NCBI GenBank assembly: GCA_021771715.1
Contig: JAETOO010000018.1
Location: 62,001-126,000, forward strand
DNA from: Oscillospiraceae bacterium
GTDB lineage: Bacteria > Bacillota > Clostridia > Lachnospirales > Lachnospiraceae
Length of the DNA stretch: 64,000 nucleotides
Direction of reading: 5' to 3'
In this document: piece by piece, positions 33,722-41,566 of the stretch
How positions within the stretch are numbered: the first letter of the stretch is position 1
Layout of the letters: each line of letters begins with the position of its first letter
Notes under the pieces: model-generated
The model's database searches: none
Told to the model about the DNA's origin: nothing
The model's input: only the letters and a program-made list of their open reading frames with translations
Made by a program: the position numbers and the translations under genes

Positions 33722-34324
33722 ATGCAGGAGTTTACGGATTTTTTGAAGTCGAGACAGAAGGTGAATCTGGCCATTGTCATTGCAAACATTCTGGCCTTTG
33801 TAGTGCTTACTTTTCTGGGAAATACGGAGGATGCGCGTTTTATGCTGGAGCACGGCGCGTGTTTTACCCCGCTGATACGGGAGGGGGAGTACTATCGGCT
33901 GTTTACCGGAATGTTTCTTCACTTTGGAGCGGAGCACCTGCTTTACAATATGCTGCTTCTGATCTTTGTCGGGGATACGCTGGAGCGCATAGTCGGAAAG
34001 GTGCGCTATTTGCTGCTCTATCTGGGTGGCGGACTTGTCGGGAATATCGTCTCCTGTGCATGGGAACTGTACCGCGAGGATTATGCAGTGTCTGCGGGGG
34101 CATCCGGTGCGATTTTTGCAGTGATCGGCGCCCTGGTGTACATCGTCGTGCGAAACAGAGGAGATGCCGGGGAGATATCGGGCCGCAGATTGCTCCTGAT
34201 GGCCGGTCTATCCATTCTGCAGGGACTGACGGAGAGCGGAATCAATAACAGCGCGCATATTGGCGGGTTCCTCGGCGGCTTTGTGCTTGCCTGGCTGCTT
34301 GGAGCAGCAAGACGGAGAAAATAA
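33722..34324 (+). CDS. Rhomboid family intramembrane serine protease
   Basis: A 200-residue protein with six predicted membrane spans. The catalytic serine is S128 in SAGASGAIFA and the histidine is H179 in NNSAHIGGFLGG. LHFGAEHLLYNM supplies the conserved H67/N-containing second span, which helps form the oxyanion region. All residues of an active rhomboid are therefore present. It should cleave membrane protein segments; targets cannot be told from here. Single-gene unit with its own promoter. A perfect palindrome TGTAATATATTACA lies at 34335-34348, just after the stop. Confidence 0.93.
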   Translation: MQEFTDFLKSRQKVNLAIVIANILAFVVLTFLGNTEDARFMLEHGACFTPLIREGEYYRLFTGMFLHFGAEHLLYNMLLLIFVGDTLERIVGKVRYLLLYLGGGLVGNIVSCAWELYREDYAVSAGASGAIFAVIGALVYIVVRNRGDAGEISGRRLLLMAGLSILQGLTESGINNSAHIGGFLGGFVLAWLLGAARRRK

Positions 34325-34376
34325 TTAAAAAAAGTGTAATATATTACAAAATGGCCCTGAAAAGTTTACATAATTG

Positions 34377-35192
34377 TTAAATCGTATTCGTTGACACAGG
34401 CAGGATCAGACAGAAATCGGTATAGGAATCGGGAGCTGTGGTGGAGGTATCCAGAGTCAGTGTGCCGTGGTGCTGCCGGGCCACTTCGCGGATGATGGAG
34501 AGGCCAAGACCGGTTCCAGTGGCCTTATGCGTGACGAAGGGTTCAAAGATAGAAGTGCGGTCACAGGCTGGGATGCCTGCGCCGTTGTCACGGATATGAA
34601 TGTGGATTTGCTGGCCGCGAAGATAAGCACGCAAATAGACCTTGCCCTGCGACAATTCTGCATCCGGTGAGGGGACAGATATAGATGATGTAGGGGTGGA
34701 AGTTGCATTAGTAGCCGGGGACTTTTCGGCTGTAACGTGGTGATTTGCAGCCGCATCACAGGCGTTCAGCAGAAGATTAATGATTGCTTCTTTCAGTTTG
34801 ATTTCATTTCCGGAGATGGGCGGCAGATCGCTGTCGATTTCGGGTATGAGTGCAACATTCTGTTCCGCCATAAAGGCATGACAGGAGCTTACGATTTGGT
34901 CGAGAAGGGAGGACGGCATGACAGCGTGCAGGCGGGAACTGCTGCTATTTTCCGGGTGAGATAGATCCCTTAGAAGGTAGATGGTACTGCGCACATCCTC
35001 CTTTACCTGCCTCCAGAGTAAGACTTCACAGACCTCCGGACAGCGCTTCTCAATCAGCTGAAGAGAGCTGTAGATGAGAGTCAGGGGATTGCGGATTTCA
35101 TGTGTGAGAGAGGAGAGAAGATACTGGTAACGGCGGTTGGCCTGGTTGATTTTGATGCAATTATTGCAACTATTGTCAAAATTTGAGTTCAT
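34377..35192 (-). CDS. Soluble orphan histidine kinase
   Basis: A 271-residue kinase without membrane segments or a sensor domain. The H-box is LLSSLTHEIRNPL with H31. The N-box is EAIINLLLNACDA, the G1 box is DNGAGIP, the F-box is IFEPFVT and the G2 box is GTGLGLSI. A low-complexity Thr/Ser/Pro insert of about 30 residues lies between the N-box and G1 (ATNATSTPTSSISVPSPDA). Two short Cys motifs open the protein (CNNC near residues 9-12), which might bind metal or respond to redox state. No response regulator lies next to it. It resembles the kinase part of NtrB/KinB-type proteins. Confidence 0.88.
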   Translation of the reverse strand: MNSNFDNSCNNCIKINQANRRYQYLLSSLTHEIRNPLTLIYSSLQLIEKRCPEVCEVLLWRQVKEDVRSTIYLLRDLSHPENSSSSRLHAVMPSSLLDQIVSSCHAFMAEQNVALIPEIDSDLPPISGNEIKLKEAIINLLLNACDAAANHHVTAEKSPATNATSTPTSSISVPSPDAELSQGKVYLRAYLRGQQIHIHIRDNGAGIPACDRTSIFEPFVTHKATGTGLGLSIIREVARQHHGTLTLDTSTTAPDSYTDFCLILPVSTNTI

Positions 35193-35283
35193 AATACTAC
35201 GCTTTCTGTAAAATTGTTAATTTTACTGTGATTTTTGTATGAAAAGTGTAGCATTTTATTAACAAAATGGCAATTAGAATTTA

Positions 35284-35312
35284 TTGACAATTTGCGACAG
35301 AATTCTTAATAT
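35284..35312 (+). promoter_or_regulatory. Promoter of the HIT protein gene
   Basis: TTGACA at 35284-35289, a 17-nt spacer and TAATAT at 35307-35312. It lies in the divergent gap with the histidine kinase gene. Confidence 0.55.
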
Positions 35313-35364
35313 AAAAATACAGTACGACTTTACGCAATCACATATGGAAAGGAAGGGACTGATT

Positions 35365-35766
35365 TTGGAAACAAATTGTATCTTTTGCAAAATAGCAAAT
35401 GGAGAGATTCCGTCCGCTACGATCTATGAGGACGAAGAGTTCCGTGCGATCCTTGATCTTGGCCCGGCATCAAAGGGACACGCACTGATTCTTCCGAAAA
35501 AGCATGCGGCGAATCTGTTTGAGCTTCCGGATGAGACAGCTGGGAAGGCAATGATTTTGGCGAAGCGGCTGGCAAAGACACTGAAAGAGGGTCTGCATGC
35601 GGATGGCCTGAATGTTGTGCAGAACAACGGAGAGGCAGCTGGTCAGACTGTGTATCATTTTCATATGCATCTGATTCCGCGCTATGCAGATGATACGGTA
35701 AATGTGACGTGGACACCTGGGACTTTGACGGAGAGCGATAAAGCGGAGGTCACAGAGCTGTTTTAA
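35365..35766 (+). CDS. HIT family nucleotide hydrolase
   Basis: A 133-residue protein that begins METNCIFCKIANGEIPSA, the standard opening of bacterial HIT/HinT proteins with a CxxC zinc-like pair (C5, C8). The histidine triad is H98-x-H100-x-H102 in VYHFHMHLIPR. These enzymes hydrolyse nucleoside phosphoramidates and related adenylated compounds. I chose TTG 35365 because AAGGAAGGGA lies 8 nt upstream and the product then matches family length. ATG 35344 would place that site inside the gene. Confidence 0.92.
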   Translation: METNCIFCKIANGEIPSATIYEDEEFRAILDLGPASKGHALILPKKHAANLFELPDETAGKAMILAKRLAKTLKEGLHADGLNVVQNNGEAAGQTVYHFHMHLIPRYADDTVNVTWTPGTLTESDKAEVTELF

Positions 35767-35820
35767 GACGGATATAGGGATTTACAATGAAAAACTACAA
35801 AAGAAGAGTGAATGTAAAAA

Positions 35821-36354
35821 ATGAAGAACGAAAGATTCGAGGCGTATTTCCTCAAGTATAGAAATCTGGTAATACGCATTGTGATGGACAAAACTGGAGA
35901 TTATCAAACGGCGCAGGAAATCTGCCAGCAGGTATTTGTGGCACTTTATGCAAACATGGATAAGGTGTCGCCGGATTTAGTGAAGGCTTGGCTGATCCGC
36001 TGTACACAAAATGCGGTGATTGACCATCTTAGAAGTGGGAGAGTCAATCATGAGATCGTATCAGATTCTCCGCTCAGAGAGGTTGGAGAAAGCGGCAATG
36101 TTTTGCCGGAGGAATGTATTTCTGCCTGTGAAGACCGGGTAGTAGACAGAGAACTGGCAGGCAAAATTTTGAGAGAGGTACGGGAGGTGAATGAGCGCTG
36201 GTATGAAGTGCTCGTGCTTCACTGCATTGATGGTCTGACACATGCAGAGGCAGCGAAGAAGCTGCGGGTTACGGAGGCGGTACTTAGAGCCAGATTGTGC
36301 AGGGCAAGATCGTATGTCAGAAAGCACTTTGGCAAAGAGTACGAGGATTCCTGA
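35821..36354 (+). CDS. RNA polymerase sigma factor, ECF type
   Basis: A 177-residue protein with region 2 (FLKYRNLVIRIVMDKTGDYQ, then AQEICQQVFVALYANMDKV and WLIRCTQNAVIDHLR) and region 4 (LVLHCIDGLTHAEAAKKLRV with a following recognition helix). It lacks region 3, as ECF factors do. The nearest candidate partner is the DUF4367 membrane protein at 37736, which has an anti-sigma-like form, but murG lies between them on the other strand. No ribosome site of note beyond a GAAGAG run precedes ATG 35821. Confidence 0.88.
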   Translation: MKNERFEAYFLKYRNLVIRIVMDKTGDYQTAQEICQQVFVALYANMDKVSPDLVKAWLIRCTQNAVIDHLRSGRVNHEIVSDSPLREVGESGNVLPEECISACEDRVVDRELAGKILREVREVNERWYEVLVLHCIDGLTHAEAAKKLRVTEAVLRARLCRARSYVRKHFGKEYEDS

Positions 36355-36364
36355 TCCTAACCGG

Positions 36365-36505
36365 GGCTGCTGCAGGATGTACAGAAGTCGGATCTTGGCG
36401 CTGGTGTTCTCGGGATTTTTGTGCATGCTGCACGAGAACACTTCACGGACAATGGATGCGTGAACGGTGGCGGAGAGCGACTGCACAGCCTGCAGCAGCC
36501 TTTCT
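36365..36505. terminator. Long-range inverted repeat ending in a T-rich run
   Basis: GGCTGCTGCAGG (36365-36376) is perfectly complementary to CCTGCAGCAGCC (36489-36500), which is followed by TTTCTTTTTACTTT. A second nested pair, TGTTCTCG/CGAGAACA, lies inside at about 36406-36440. It may terminate the sigma-factor transcript, as murG converges from the other side. The long loop is unusual for a simple terminator. Confidence 0.5.
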
Positions 36506-36507
36506 TT

Positions 36508-37572
36508 TTACTTTGTAATTTCTTCGATTAGCTGTATAATAGTGTTGACAGCGTTGCTTGCCGTGCTCTTTTCCATCGCAGCGATATAGGTTGCACGGTT
36601 TTGATAGAGAGAAGAGATGGTGGTAAGCAGCAGTTCCGGTGTGATCGTCTCTTCCTGGAGGACTTCACTGAAGCCCTGTTTGCGGAAGGACTCTGCATTG
36701 AGCAGCTGGTCTCCGCGGCTGGCTGAGGCGGGAAGCGGAATCAGCAGATTCGGCTTGCGCAGTTCAAGCAGCTCGCAGATGGCATTTGCCCCGGCGCGCG
36801 ACACGACAACGTCGGCAAGAGCGAAGAGATCGGCAAGCTCCTGCTTGATATATTCATACTGCACATAGCCTCTTGTGCCGTTTAGAGACTCGTCGAGGTT
36901 TCCTTTGCCGCAGAGATGGATGACCTGGAAGGTTCGGAGCAGGTCAGGGAGAATGCTGCGGATCGCGTGGTTGACTGCGACAGAGCCAAGGCTTCCGCCG
37001 ATCACGAGAAGAACCGGTTTGTCGGAGGTAAATCCGCAGAAATCCAGGGCGGCGAGCTTGTTTCCGGAGCGCAGTTCCTCGCGGATCGGGGATCCGGTTA
37101 CGACAGCTTTGCCCGCCGGAAGATAGGGGATCGTCTCAGGAAAGTTGCAGCAGACCTTCGTGGCAGCTGGGATGGCCAGCTTGTTTGCGAGTCCCGGTGT
37201 CATGTCGGATTCGTGGATGATCACGGGGATATGCAGCTGCTTGGCTGCCTGAACCACAGGGACGGACACAAAGCCGCCCTTGGAAAAGACGATATCCGGC
37301 CGGACTTCCTTGAGCACTTTTTTCGCCTGGAAGAAGCCCTTTACCACGCGGAACGGATCTGTGAAATTTTTCAGATCAAAGTAGCGGCGCAGCTTTCCGG
37401 ATGCGATACCGTGATAGGGGACGCCGAGTTCCTCGATCAGCTTTTTTTCGATTCCGTCGTAAGAGCCGACATACTGTACTTCGTAGCCGAGCTCCCGGAG
37501 CTTTGGAAGCAGGGCGATATTCGGTGTCACATGTCCGGCGGTTCCTCCGCCGGTGAGAATGATTCGCTTCAT
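36508..37572 (-). CDS. murG: UDP-GlcNAc--undecaprenyl-PP-MurNAc-pentapeptide GlcNAc transferase
   Basis: A 354-residue GT28 enzyme that makes lipid II from lipid I on the inner membrane face during peptidoglycan synthesis. The first glycine loop is ILTGGGTAGHVTPN (G8-P16), the second is VIGGSLGSVAVN, and the UDP-GlcNAc site is SRAGANAICELLELRKPNLLIPLP. KPNLLIPLP followed by GDQLLNA matches the MurG signature. The start is ATG 37572; the longer frame from 37677 adds a segment not found in the family. It stands alone, away from a dcw cluster, as in some clostridia that carry a separate murG. Confidence 0.95.
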   Translation of the reverse strand: MKRIILTGGGTAGHVTPNIALLPKLRELGYEVQYVGSYDGIEKKLIEELGVPYHGIASGKLRRYFDLKNFTDPFRVVKGFFQAKKVLKEVRPDIVFSKGGFVSVPVVQAAKQLHIPVIIHESDMTPGLANKLAIPAATKVCCNFPETIPYLPAGKAVVTGSPIREELRSGNKLAALDFCGFTSDKPVLLVIGGSLGSVAVNHAIRSILPDLLRTFQVIHLCGKGNLDESLNGTRGYVQYEYIKQELADLFALADVVVSRAGANAICELLELRKPNLLIPLPASASRGDQLLNAESFRKQGFSEVLQEETITPELLLTTISSLYQNRATYIAAMEKSTASNAVNTIIQLIEEITK

Positions 37573-37735
37573 GAGAAAATACCAGCCCGCGCAGAAGCAG
37601 TGAAAACTCTGCAGGGCGCAAACATAAAGGGTGAAGGAAGGGGTGTCTGCATTCCTTTCCGATAGATTTTCTTTCACCCGCTGTAATACAGTTTAAACGT
37701 TGGAGTAAAAAAGTCAAGAAGGGACTGAGGGGTTT

Positions 37736-38812
37736 ATGGTGAAAGAGGAAAAAAGAGGGAAGCCGTCCCAAAAGATCATGCCATTTCCAACTGCGACGGA
37801 AGAGAAGCTGGAGGGCTTCGAGGACGCGGCGATGGATCAGTTTCTGCGGGAGAGTGTGAAAAAAGAAGCTGATGAGATTGAAAAAGCGCTGAATGAGGAT
37901 CCGAAGCTGATAGGGGTAGGGGCGTCGGATGATCTATTTGAAAAAATAGTCGCGGAGCTGAAGGAACGCGGGGAGTGGGAAGAAGAGGAAGCGGGAGAGG
38001 CAGGATCAGAGGGAGATAGGCAAAAAGAAAAGCAGAAGAATGGGCAGAAAGAGAAAGAAGCACAAGAAAAGCAGGAAAACAAGCAGGAAGAAAAGATGCC
38101 GGAGGGGAGCGGATCGGAGGAAGAAATATATAAATTACTGTCAGAGGAAGACAGAGACGCTCTGGAATATGGGTGGCGGATGAAAAAGGAAAAGGAGATC
38201 AAGGAGCAGAGGAAAAAGTATAGAAGGAAAAGATGGCAGCGGGTTGGAATGACTGCTGCGGCACTGGCCTTGGTTATGGGAGTGGGGCTGAGGAGTGAAG
38301 CAAATAGAAGATTTGTTCTGCAGGTGTGGGGATCGGTGGCGAATAATTTTGGAATACGAATGCCAGTAAACTTTGTGGAACAAGATGAATTACATATAGA
38401 AAGTGATGAAGAACAAGAAGCTTTTGCAGAAATAGAAAAAAAGCTTAATATAGCTCCAATATATTTTGGGTATTTGCCAGAGGGAATGTTATATCAGCGT
38501 TACTCAATAAACGAAAAGGCAGCTCTTGCTGTTGTCACATATTCTTACCAAGATGTATTCATGGATATCTATTTGAAAAGTGGTGAAAGAGAAAACGCGA
38601 TATATGGACAAATTGATGGAAAAGAAGAGAAGAAGGAAACGGTAATAAATGAACAGAATCTTGAAATGCAAGTATACAAAATTGTTACGGATACAGAAGC
38701 ATATAGCACAGTGATATTTGTAAACGGTGATGATTATTATTGTTTGAGTGGGATGGTTCCTTTTGATGAAATGAAGAAAATTTCGAAATTTCTTGTGATT
38801 TCTGAAAAATAG
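37736..38812 (+). CDS. DUF4367-type membrane protein, possible anti-sigma factor
   Basis: A 358-residue protein. Residues 1-165 are charged and coiled-coil-like (EEEEAGEAGSEGDRQKEKQK, then EKEAQEKQENKQEEKM). One membrane segment follows (about 176-190, GMTAAALALVMGVGL). The extracellular C-terminal half (YFGYLPEGMLYQRYSI, then VFMDIYLKSG and YSTVIFVNGDDYYCLSG) fits DUF4367. This form resembles anti-sigma partners of ECF factors, and the sigma gene at 35821 is 1.4 kb away. The first half is GC-rich and the second half AT-rich with different codon use, with a change near base 38340, suggesting a mosaic origin. GAGGGG lies 4 nt before the ATG. Confidence 0.75.
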   Translation: MVKEEKRGKPSQKIMPFPTATEEKLEGFEDAAMDQFLRESVKKEADEIEKALNEDPKLIGVGASDDLFEKIVAELKERGEWEEEEAGEAGSEGDRQKEKQKNGQKEKEAQEKQENKQEEKMPEGSGSEEEIYKLLSEEDRDALEYGWRMKKEKEIKEQRKKYRRKRWQRVGMTAAALALVMGVGLRSEANRRFVLQVWGSVANNFGIRMPVNFVEQDELHIESDEEQEAFAEIEKKLNIAPIYFGYLPEGMLYQRYSINEKAALAVVTYSYQDVFMDIYLKSGERENAIYGQIDGKEEKKETVINEQNLEMQVYKIVTDTEAYSTVIFVNGDDYYCLSGMVPFDEMKKISKFLVISEK

Positions 38813-38876
38813 CGTAACATAGTTGAAAAAAATACGTTTATATCTATGTAAAACGCAAAGAAAGGAGGGAAAAGGA

Positions 38877-39356
38877 ATGAGAGGAAAAAAGTGGCTACTG
38901 ATGTTTTTTATAGGTTGTCTCTTATTGCAGGGGATAACAGTGGCAGCGGCGGATGATCAATTGGGAACGGTTGTGGATGGCTCGCTCTTAACAGAGGAAA
39001 CAGAGGTAAAAGGGATTGCTCAGCCTATTGCCAGAGGTACCTATCTTGGAATGGGATGGGGTTTTTTGACAATTAATTCTGGGCGTAATGTCAATGTTTC
39101 TGGAACGACTTCATGCAATCGTACGAGTGACCAGGTAAAAGTTACGATACATTTGCAGCAGCTAAGCGGTGGCAGTTGGCACACTATACGGACAGTAGGT
39201 CCGACGGTTGCGTACAACACGAACTTTGTTTCAACTTCCAGAGACTATAATGTGACTGGTGGCTATTACTATCGTGTGTCCGGAACTCATACTGCGATCA
39301 AGGGAAAGACAGTTGAAACTCTTTCTAGCTATTCCGACGGTATATGGATTCCGTAA
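38877..39356 (+). CDS. Small secreted protein, DUF6147-like
   Basis: A 159-residue exported protein. The signal peptide (RGKKWLLMFFIGCLLLQGI) is cleaved near VAAAD. The mature part is a beta-rich domain with SWHTIRTVGPTVAYNTNFVS and TGGYYYRVSGTHTA, resembling small Lachnospiraceae proteins named DUF6147 as I recall. The function is unknown. I chose ATG 38877, where AAAGGAGGG lies 9 nt upstream, over the longer frame from 38823. It follows the DUF4367 gene by 65 nt on the same strand, so the two are probably cotranscribed, and it shares that gene's AT-rich style. Confidence 0.8.
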   Translation: MRGKKWLLMFFIGCLLLQGITVAAADDQLGTVVDGSLLTEETEVKGIAQPIARGTYLGMGWGFLTINSGRNVNVSGTTSCNRTSDQVKVTIHLQQLSGGSWHTIRTVGPTVAYNTNFVSTSRDYNVTGGYYYRVSGTHTAIKGKTVETLSSYSDGIWIP

Positions 39357-39415
39357 TGCATGCCGCTACAAAAGACCGCTATTTGAGTAGATAAGTTTTA
39401 AACAGACGAGTTTGA

Positions 39416-39769
39416 AAAAATAGCAGAGATTCACAAAAGAAGTTTCATCAAGTAACAAGGATCCCTTGGGATATACCAGGAGAGAGGTTTGCTTCTCGTT
39501 CCGGTACAGGATGCCAGGGGGATCCTGCCCAGAGATGGGCGGATGAAGGACGTTTTCTGGCGAATCTGTCAGAGCGCTCTGAGGTACACAAGAAAAAGAC
39601 TCTGTTGAGTCAAATTACAACTGAATATGGAATTTGTGTCCGCCTGCGGGATTCCGGAGCGTATGTGATCTGGGATTTCGCGCGGTGGCACGGAAAGCAG
39701 TTTCTATACGTGGGGAAACGAAAAATCATGAATCGTGATTGCGTGCGTACTGTATTTGCTCACGGATAA
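39416..39769 (+). pseudogene. Start-less open stretch, possible decayed or 5'-truncated gene
   Basis: One frame is open for 117 codons, from just after a TGA at 39413 to TAA at 39767-39769. It has no ATG, GTG or TTG until late (TTG near 39604). The conceptual product is protein-like, for example RIPWDIPGERFASRSG, then QRWADEGRFLANLSERSEV, then YGICVRLRDSGAYVIWDFAR and HGKQFLYVGKRK. Its balanced residue use and Trp/Tyr pattern look unlike a random frame. I do not recognise the family. It could be a gene that lost its start, one using an unusual start codon, or chance. Confidence 0.35.
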
Positions 39770-39900
39770 AAACTGGAACGACAAAAACGGTGGAAACAGA
39801 TCTGAAGCAATAAAAGCGTCAGAGGAAACAAAGCCAATGATAACAAGTAACATTAAGCAACAACAGAATTGGTGATGAGAACAATCCTGTAAGGGAACAC

Positions 39901-39929
39901 ACATCGGGGAATTAGGGCCTCCCCGATGT
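39901..39929 (+). promoter_or_regulatory. Strong hairpin in the leader of the gene at 39964
   Basis: ACATCGGGGA (39901-39910) pairs perfectly with TCCCCGATGT (39920-39929) around a 9-nt loop. No T-run follows. It ends 34 nt before the ATG, so it could protect or control the transcript. It could also be the terminator remnant of an upstream unit. Confidence 0.45.
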
Positions 39930-39963
39930 GGCATCACCAGGAGATTAATACGGGGAAAGAATT

Positions 39964-41010
39964 ATGAAAACAAAATATTTTCGGTTTCTTTATGGTGCAC
40001 AGAAATTGTGCATGGTTCACTTTGGAGAATTAACAGATACGCTCACGGAGGAGCGGTTTACCTTTCTGTATATCAGAAGGATGGGACGGGGAGGAAGCGT
40101 CCCGAAATCTGGCAAGTCTCTTTTTTTATGTCCAAAACAGGTAGATTTGGTCGTTTTGGGCAGTGCAGATAAGGATGCAGACGCTGTTTTGCAAGAAATC
40201 TTGCAGGTGACAGAGGTGAAGCTGGTTGTGCTGCCGAAGAGCGATTACTCCTGGAAGACGAAGCTTGCCGATGTAAAACAGGTAGAAATGCTCAGCCCGG
40301 AGGCAGAACAGAAGTGCACGGTCGATAGAGTTGCAGAGTTCGCGGCGGGCAGTAAGCCGGTGAAAGAGATGGTGCTGAGAGAAGCCGGATGGAAATTTTT
40401 CCTGAAGAGCTACACAGTGGGAAGCATTGTGATGGCGCATAGTTTGGATGGAAATCTGGACATGGTCTGTAACGCGAATCCAGAAAGAGAAACCGATAAA
40501 GTTTGTGAGAAAAGGTATGAGGACTGCATCATGAGCGTCAAGGTGCTGGAGGAGGAAGCAGCCTGCTGTGCGGAAGGATCACCGGACGGTTACGCGTGTG
40601 CGCTGGGATGTGTGCAGAAACGGGATTCTGATGTATGCAGATACCAGCGGAAAGCGGCAACCAACTCATATCTGACAGGAGCCTTGCTGTACGGAAGCCG
40701 GATGTCGCGCCAAGAATGCAGCCAGCTGGAACAGGATATGGGAGCGTGGATGGAGGAGATGCGTTTCTTCTGTCTGCCGGACTGCACAGTTGCAGCAGAA
40801 GAGACATCAGGAGAAGAATCTAGAGGAACAGACAACTATTTTGAACGTCTTGCGCGGAAATTTAAACGGTATTATTTGGCTGGCAGGGAGGAACTGAGCG
40901 CAGAGACGGTCAAAGAAATCTGTGACAGTGGCTTGTATCAGGTTCCCGGACTGTTTGGAGACGGGGACGGAATTTGCTGCTCGGGCCTGCTGAAATACAG
41001 AGAGCTCTGA
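39964..41010 (+). CDS. Unrecognised cysteine-rich protein
   Basis: A 348-residue protein with no signal peptide or membrane segment. I do not recognise its family. The N-terminal 130 residues alternate hydrophobic and charged segments (VDLVVLGSADKDADAVLQEI, then VKLVVLPKSDYSWKT), like an alpha/beta fold. The middle and C-terminal parts are rich in cysteine (VCEKRYEDC, CCAEGSPDGYACALGC, CRYQRK, FFCLPDC, GDGICCSG): 16 or more Cys in about 200 residues, which suggests metal or disulfide binding. HSLDGNLDMV at about 160 and the CALGC segment are candidate sites. A weak GGGGAAAG ribosome site precedes ATG 39964. It stands alone between two gaps of more than 500 nt. Confidence 0.7.
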   Translation: MKTKYFRFLYGAQKLCMVHFGELTDTLTEERFTFLYIRRMGRGGSVPKSGKSLFLCPKQVDLVVLGSADKDADAVLQEILQVTEVKLVVLPKSDYSWKTKLADVKQVEMLSPEAEQKCTVDRVAEFAAGSKPVKEMVLREAGWKFFLKSYTVGSIVMAHSLDGNLDMVCNANPERETDKVCEKRYEDCIMSVKVLEEEAACCAEGSPDGYACALGCVQKRDSDVCRYQRKAATNSYLTGALLYGSRMSRQECSQLEQDMGAWMEEMRFFCLPDCTVAAEETSGEESRGTDNYFERLARKFKRYYLAGREELSAETVKEICDSGLYQVPGLFGDGDGICCSGLLKYREL

Positions 41011-41089
41011 TCGGACAGCAAAGCGTATTCTGGCATCACAGAGGAGTACATAGGTCACGATAATCTGCAGTATCGTTTTCACAAAGGAG

Positions 41090-41460
41090 AAAAGATAGCG
41101 CAGGAGACGAAAGAAACAGCAGAAGAAGAAAACAAAAGAAGAGATAGAAAAAGATACAAAAGAAAAAACGAAAAGGTACAAAAGAAAAAATAAGAGAAAA
41201 ACAGAAGAGAAAACAAAAGGTCATAAAAAAGTCATAGAAGTAGAGACAGGAAAAGAAAAAACACAAAAGAAGAGAAAAAGACACCGAGGTAGAGACGGAA
41301 AAGATACAGGGAACGATACAAAAGAAGAGAAAAGACACAGAAGAGAAGACTGAAAGCCACAAAAGAAGAAAAAGGCATAAAAACGAGACAGAAAATTATA
41401 GAACAAGATACAAAAGAAGAAACGAAAAAAGAAACATACGAAAAACTAAAAAAGAGGTCA
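41090..41460 (+). repeat. Polypurine low-complexity tract
   Basis: About 370 nt consist almost wholly of A and G on the plus strand, with recurring AAAAGAAGAGAAAAG, GATACAAAAGAAG and AGACACAGAAGAGA motifs. Six-frame reading gives only Phe/Ser/Cys-rich shadows on the minus strand. It follows the unrecognised Cys-rich gene. Confidence 0.85.
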
Positions 41461-41461
41461 A

Positions 41462-41520
41462 AAAAGAGCCCCGCAGGATTTTATGATGCATGGAAGCATT
41501 GTAGCCTGCGGGGTTCTTTT
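41462..41520. terminator. Bidirectional intrinsic terminator
   Basis: CCCCGCAGG (41469-41477) pairs with CCTGCGGGG (41505-41513). The stem is extended by A/T pairs on both sides, so it ends in T-runs in either direction. It lies between the plus-strand unit ending at 41010 and the minus-strand PepSY gene. Confidence 0.85.
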
Positions 41521-41566
41521 GGCAAAATGAATGGAGTATCAAATGAAAAATGATTGGTTACATTCC

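Noticed and set aside
41036-41406. Phe/Ser/Cys-rich minus-strand frames opposite the polypurine tract
   Set aside because: They follow only from the A/G-only plus strand and have no other coding feature.
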